Positions 60,827-64,000 of a stretch of 64,000 nt of DNA are shown here, one piece after another (position 1 is the first letter of the stretch; every line of letters begins with the position of its first letter). The notes under the pieces are model-generated. The model was not told the origin of the DNA and did not search any database. It saw only the letters and a list, made by a program, of their open reading frames with translations. The stretch covers positions 1 to 64,000 of the forward strand of contig NZ_SPHO01000026.1 of NCBI RefSeq assembly GCF_005845215.1, read 5' to 3'. This DNA is from Clostridium sp. 1001271st1 H5. GTDB lineage: Bacteria; Bacillota; Clostridia; Lachnospirales; Lachnospiraceae. The position numbers were made by a program, and so were the translations under genes.

Positions 60827-61339
60827 ATGGAGCCGTCAGTGGTTTCAGAGATAACAGAAGACGAGGAGTATATGGAGTGCGTAAAGGACATACTGTGCCA
60901 CCCTGTATTCCAGTCCATGGACCAGTATATACAGCACGGGAGTACTACATGCAAGACCCACTGTATACAGGTTTCATACCTTGGATATAAGCTGTGCAAA
61001 CAGCTGGGAGGAAATTGGAGAAGCGCTGCTCGGGCAGGGCTTCTCCATGATTTGTTTTTATACGATTGGCATACCCATGCTAAGGAGACGGGCCAGTACT
61101 TCCATGGATTCACCCATCCAAAAGCAGCCCTGGTGAATGCAGACCGGCATTTCCGGCTGACAGAGGAGGAACGGATGATTATCCTGAGGCACATGTGGCC
61201 CCTGACCCTTGTCCCTCCCACATCCAGGGCAGGATATGCAGTAACTTGTGCAGATAAATATTGCAGTACAGTGGAGACCACGGCCCGGTTTAAGCACTGG
61301 ATACGGATGTGCCTGTTTGCGCAGCCCGCCAGGAGGTAA
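60827..61339 (+). CDS. HD-domain phosphohydrolase
   Basis: A 170-residue metal-dependent phosphohydrolase. HD-domain ligands are visible in KTHCIQVSYLGYKLC, the core AGLLHDLFLYDWH and FTHPKAALVNA, and IILRHMWPLT supplies later His residues. Such short HDIG-type proteins are common in Lachnospiraceae, with unknown substrate. It lies downstream of glgA. Confidence 0.85.
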   Translation: MEPSVVSEITEDEEYMECVKDILCHPVFQSMDQYIQHGSTTCKTHCIQVSYLGYKLCKQLGGNWRSAARAGLLHDLFLYDWHTHAKETGQYFHGFTHPKAALVNADRHFRLTEEERMIILRHMWPLTLVPPTSRAGYAVTCADKYCSTVETTARFKHWIRMCLFAQPARR

Positions 61340-61399
61340 GCATGTGTTTTGCTGAAACCGTTCCAAAGCCCGTTTGAAAGGGGAAAGAATAATCCGATT

Positions 61400-61858
61400 A
61401 TGAATGTATGGACACAGATGCTCGGCAATCAGCTTCTTATGAGTGCTGTTACAGGATGGGTGGTTGCCCAGTTCTTAAAGACTCTGATTGATTTTGCTTT
61501 AAATAAGAACTTTAACGCGGAGCGCCTGGTGGGGTCAGGCGGCATGCCCAGTTCCCATTCAGCCACGGTCTGCGGCCTGACCACAGCGGCCCTGCTGAAA
61601 TACGGGGCCGGGTCCTTTGAATTTGCCGTGTCCTTCGTGCTCTCCATGATTGTCATGTATGATGCCATCGGAGTGAGGCGGGAAACCGGAAAACAGGCCA
61701 AACTGCTGAATTCCATTCTTTCGGAGAATCCGCTTAAGCTGAATGCGGAAGTGCTTCAGGAGAAGCTTAAGGAGTATGTGGGACACACGCCCCTGCAGGT
61801 TCTGGCAGGGGCAATACTGGGAATTGGGCTGGCTCTGGCCCTGAATCCCTATTATTAA
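61400..61858 (+). CDS. DUF212 (PAP2-like) membrane protein
   Basis: A 152-residue integral membrane protein with four helices. The motif LVGSGGMPSSHSATVCGLTT is the DUF212 signature and resembles the PAP2 phosphatase SxxHS motif; YDAIGVRRETGKQAKLLN follows. A phosphatase role is possible but unproven. A TTG at 61349 is in frame 12 bases after AGGAGG, whereas ATG 61400 matches the family start; both remain possible. Confidence 0.87.
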   Translation: MNVWTQMLGNQLLMSAVTGWVVAQFLKTLIDFALNKNFNAERLVGSGGMPSSHSATVCGLTTAALLKYGAGSFEFAVSFVLSMIVMYDAIGVRRETGKQAKLLNSILSENPLKLNAEVLQEKLKEYVGHTPLQVLAGAILGIGLALALNPYY

Positions 61859-61902
61859 CACGGCGGGGGGTATCATGTTAGACAGGAAGGACAGAAGATA
61901 CC

Positions 61903-62457
61903 ATGAATATTTATGATTTCATCAACTGGTTTTTTATGTATAGTTTTCTTGGTTACCTGCTGGAATGTATGGTGCTGAGTGCAGAATATAAGCGGCCTGT
62001 GGTGGACCGTGGCTTTGGCCATGGCCCCTTTTGCATCATATACGGCTTCGGCGCCCTGGGAGCCTGTATGCTGCTGAGACCTGTCGCAGGCAGGCCCATG
62101 GAGCTCTACACAGCATCCATGGCCATGGCTACTACCATGGAACTGGTCACGGCCAATATTATGGTCCGCCTCTTTGGTTCCTTCTGGTGGGATTACAGCC
62201 ATAAACCCTTTAATTACAGAGGAATGGTTTGTCTGGAAAGCAGTCTTGCCTGGGGACTTTTGGGCCTGTTTTTCTTTTATTTTCTGGATATCAGGGTGCG
62301 CGCTGCCGTGATTAGCCTGCCCGGCCATGTAGGGACTGTCCTGGCAGTAGGACTTACCATGTTCTATCTGGTGGATTTCATCCACTGCCTTCGTCTGCGC
62401 CTGGGCGGTATGGAAGAGGAAGATGAGCCGGCAGTGGGCCGGCTGAAAATATATTGA
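61903..62457 (+). CDS. CmpB-family (PF06541) membrane protein
   Basis: A 184-residue membrane protein with five helices, of the family labelled 'putative ABC transporter permease'. Conserved blocks are FINWFFMYSFLGYLLEC, RGFGHGPFCIIYGFGALG and FWWDYSHKPFNYRGMVCLES. No ATPase partner is near, so the transport label is doubtful. GGAAGGACAGAAG precedes the ATG. Confidence 0.85.
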   Translation: MNIYDFINWFFMYSFLGYLLECMVLSAEYKRPVVDRGFGHGPFCIIYGFGALGACMLLRPVAGRPMELYTASMAMATTMELVTANIMVRLFGSFWWDYSHKPFNYRGMVCLESSLAWGLLGLFFFYFLDIRVRAAVISLPGHVGTVLAVGLTMFYLVDFIHCLRLRLGGMEEEDEPAVGRLKIY

Positions 62458-62467
62458 TTGGATGAAA

Positions 62468-62517
62468 GGCTGCTGCAGGTGGCTGTTACCATTGGCCTAC
62501 ATGCAGCAGTCTTTTCG
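62468..62517 (+). terminator. Terminator before maf
   Basis: GGCTGCTGCA (62468-62477) pairs with TGCAGCAGTC (62502-62511), with inner GGC/GCC pairing, followed by TTTTC. Confidence 0.75.
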
Positions 62518-62567
62518 CCATTCTGTCCCGCCCTGTTTTTCCGGCGGATTGGATAAAGGAGAATGAC

Positions 62568-63182
62568 ATGGATATGAGACATACTTGGGGAGGATTTAAT
62601 GTGGTGCTGGCCTCGGCATCCCCCAGACGGAAGGAACTGCTGGCACAAATCGGCCTGGAGCCTGAAATCAGGCCCAGCCGGATGGAGGAGGAAACCAGTG
62701 AGAAGAAACCGGACATGGTGGTCATGGAACTGTCCAGACAAAAAGCAGAGGATGTTGCGTCTGGTTGTCCTGAGGGCACTATGGTAATTGGGGCTGATAC
62801 AGTGGTTTCCGTTGGAAATGAGATACTGGGCAAGCCGGGAACTCCCATGCGGGCCTATGAGATGCTGGAGAAGATTCAGGGCAGGACCCATCAGGTATAT
62901 ACCGGGGTTACGGTGCTGCTGTGCCAGGGGGAGGAAAGGTGCCATGGCATCACATTTGCGGAGCGCACCGATGTCCATGTGTACCCTATGACCTGCGGGG
63001 AAATGAAGGAGTATGCCCAGTGCGGGGAACCTCTGGATAAGGCCGGGGCCTATGGGATTCAGGGCAGGTTTGCCGCTTATATCAGAGGAATTGACGGGGA
63101 CTACGCCAATGTGGTGGGTCTGCCCGTGGGACGTCTCTATCAGGAGATAAAAACACTTTTGGAGGACAGGGAAGATGATTAA
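62568..63182 (+). CDS. maf: Maf-family nucleoside triphosphate pyrophosphatase
   Basis: A 204-residue house-cleaning enzyme that hydrolyses non-canonical or dTTP/UTP-type nucleotides to monophosphates. The nucleotide motif is LASASPRRKELLAQIGLEPE, with GADTVVSVGNEILGKPG and DKAGAYGIQG following. AAAGGAG precedes the ATG. Its stop overlaps the next gene by 8 bases. Confidence 0.95.
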   Translation: MDMRHTWGGFNVVLASASPRRKELLAQIGLEPEIRPSRMEEETSEKKPDMVVMELSRQKAEDVASGCPEGTMVIGADTVVSVGNEILGKPGTPMRAYEMLEKIQGRTHQVYTGVTVLLCQGEERCHGITFAERTDVHVYPMTCGEMKEYAQCGEPLDKAGAYGIQGRFAAYIRGIDGDYANVVGLPVGRLYQEIKTLLEDREDD

Positions 63183-63960
63183 GCTGATAGTATCGGATGT
63201 GGATGGAACCCTTGTGCCGGACGGTTCCCCGGATTTGGACCCGGAAGTATTCGACATCATTCTGGGGCTTCGGGAAAAGGGAATGCAGTTTGTGGTTGCC
63301 AGCGGGCGTCCGTGGGCCAGCGTGGAAAGCGCATTTGAGCCGGTAAAAAAGAAGATTTTCTATGTTGCCAACAACGGGGCATATGTGGGATGCCACGGCA
63401 GATGCCTGTATGCCTATACCATGGACCGTCAGCTGGCCCACCGCATCATCCGGAAGGTGCGTATGCATCCGGAACTGGAGATGGTCTATGCCGGTGTAAA
63501 CGGAGATTATCTGGATTCCAAGAACGATGCCCTGTGCGACTGGCTCACCAATGGCTATAAGTTCAATGTTATCCGGGTTAAGGATGTACTGGAGCTGGAG
63601 GAGCCGTGTGTGAAGATTTCCATTTATAAGAAGGAGGGAATCGAGGCAGCAACCAGGGACATATACGATGCGTTTAAGGACGAGGCAAAGATGGCCTGCG
63701 CAGGTGACATGTGGATGGACTGCATGGCCAGGGATGTGAACAAGGGCCGTGCCGTACGCACCATCCAGGAAAGCCTGGGCATTAAGATGGAGGAGACCAT
63801 GGCCTTTGGGGACCAGCTCAACGATATAGAAATGCTGAACCAGGCCTATTACAGCTTTGCGGTTGCCAATGCCAGGGAAGAAGTACGCAGGGCGGCCAGA
63901 TTCCAGGCGGACAGCAATGTGCGGGGCGGAGTCCTCAAGATACTGAAAGGGCTGCTGTGA
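63175..63960 (+). CDS. HAD-superfamily (Cof-type) phosphatase
   Basis: A 261-residue phosphatase. Motif I is SDVDGTLVPDGS (nucleophile and acid Asp), motif II SGRPW, motif III Lys in VNKGRAVRTI and motif IV FGDQLNDIEML. The cap domain spans about 85-185. The Cof/YidA type acts on sugar phosphates or similar. It is coupled to maf by overlap. Confidence 0.93.
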   Translation: MIKLIVSDVDGTLVPDGSPDLDPEVFDIILGLREKGMQFVVASGRPWASVESAFEPVKKKIFYVANNGAYVGCHGRCLYAYTMDRQLAHRIIRKVRMHPELEMVYAGVNGDYLDSKNDALCDWLTNGYKFNVIRVKDVLELEEPCVKISIYKKEGIEAATRDIYDAFKDEAKMACAGDMWMDCMARDVNKGRAVRTIQESLGIKMEETMAFGDQLNDIEMLNQAYYSFAVANAREEVRRAARFQADSNVRGGVLKILKGLL

Positions 63961-63973
63961 GAGGAGCGTGACA

Positions 63974-64000
63974 GTGGACAGAAGCAGGATATACAAGGGA
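63974..64000 (+). CDS. Start of a further gene (partial)
   Basis: GAGGAG lies 8 bases before a GTG that opens MDRSRIYKG and runs off the window end. Too short to identify; it would be the third gene after maf. Confidence 0.4.

Overview
The window reads as chromosome of a spore-forming, Gram-positive anaerobe of the Lachnospiraceae, most like Enterocloster / Clostridium cluster XIVa. The reasons are a complete spoIIIA operon, spoIVB and spo0A, single-membrane protein architecture with lipoprotein signals, strong AGGAGG ribosome binding sites, about half G+C by eye, and families common in gut Clostridia (TRAP transporter with YesM/YesN regulators, DUF1540, DUF6320, DUF5780, DUF212). Species is an inference. 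Most genes lie on the + strand.

Layout. 0-5 kb: XRE regulator, small membrane protein, alcohol/aldehyde dehydrogenase pair, a nucleoside deaminase, a membrane-protein remnant and tRNA-Ala(CGC). 5-11 kb: two small proteins missed by length cut-offs (50 and 57 codons) on either side of a cluster of DnaA-box sequences, then SEC-C protein, methyltransferase plus Hsp33, cold-shock protein, DUF5662, YwaF-like and YdcZ-like membrane proteins. 11-16.6 kb: ComEA-like protein, orphan response regulator, GNAT, rlmH, then a patch of decaying mobile/toxin genes (an Rpn nuclease with an amber codon, a Doc toxin lacking its core, a duplicated terminator) and a two-domain DUF5780 lipoprotein. 16.6-24.6 kb: a TRAP transporter (dctP, dctQ, dctM) joined to a second solute-binding protein, a YesM-type kinase, a YesN-type regulator and a third solute-binding protein. 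24.6-29.8 kb: AraC regulator with C45 acyltransferase, and a condensation-fold acyltransferase with an alpha/beta hydrolase. 29.9-35.9 kb: spoIIIAA-AH behind a sigma-E-type promoter. 36-44.2 kb: a five-gene module of SWIM protein, DUF5691-like helical protein, MoxR AAA+ ATPase, DUF5682 (TraB/ChaN-like) and VWA protein. 44.3-55.4 kb: housekeeping run asp23, nusB, xseA, xseB, ispA, dxs, tlyA, nadK, argR, recN, spoIVB. 55.4-58.4 kb: accessory DNA separating spoIVB from spo0A. 58.4-64 kb: spo0A, glgA, HD hydrolase, DUF212, CmpB-family membrane protein, maf and a HAD phosphatase.

The best candidates for unusual biology are the five-gene MoxR/VWA/SWIM/DUF5682/DUF5691 module, the TRAP transporter carrying three binding proteins and its own two-component system, and the spoIVB-spo0A junction. 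That junction holds a Cas3 HD-domain fragment, a Fic protein, a diverged second copy of the spoIVB 3' end and an orphan type I-C-like CRISPR array whose trailing repeats are decaying. All functions are read from sequence motifs; no database search was run.
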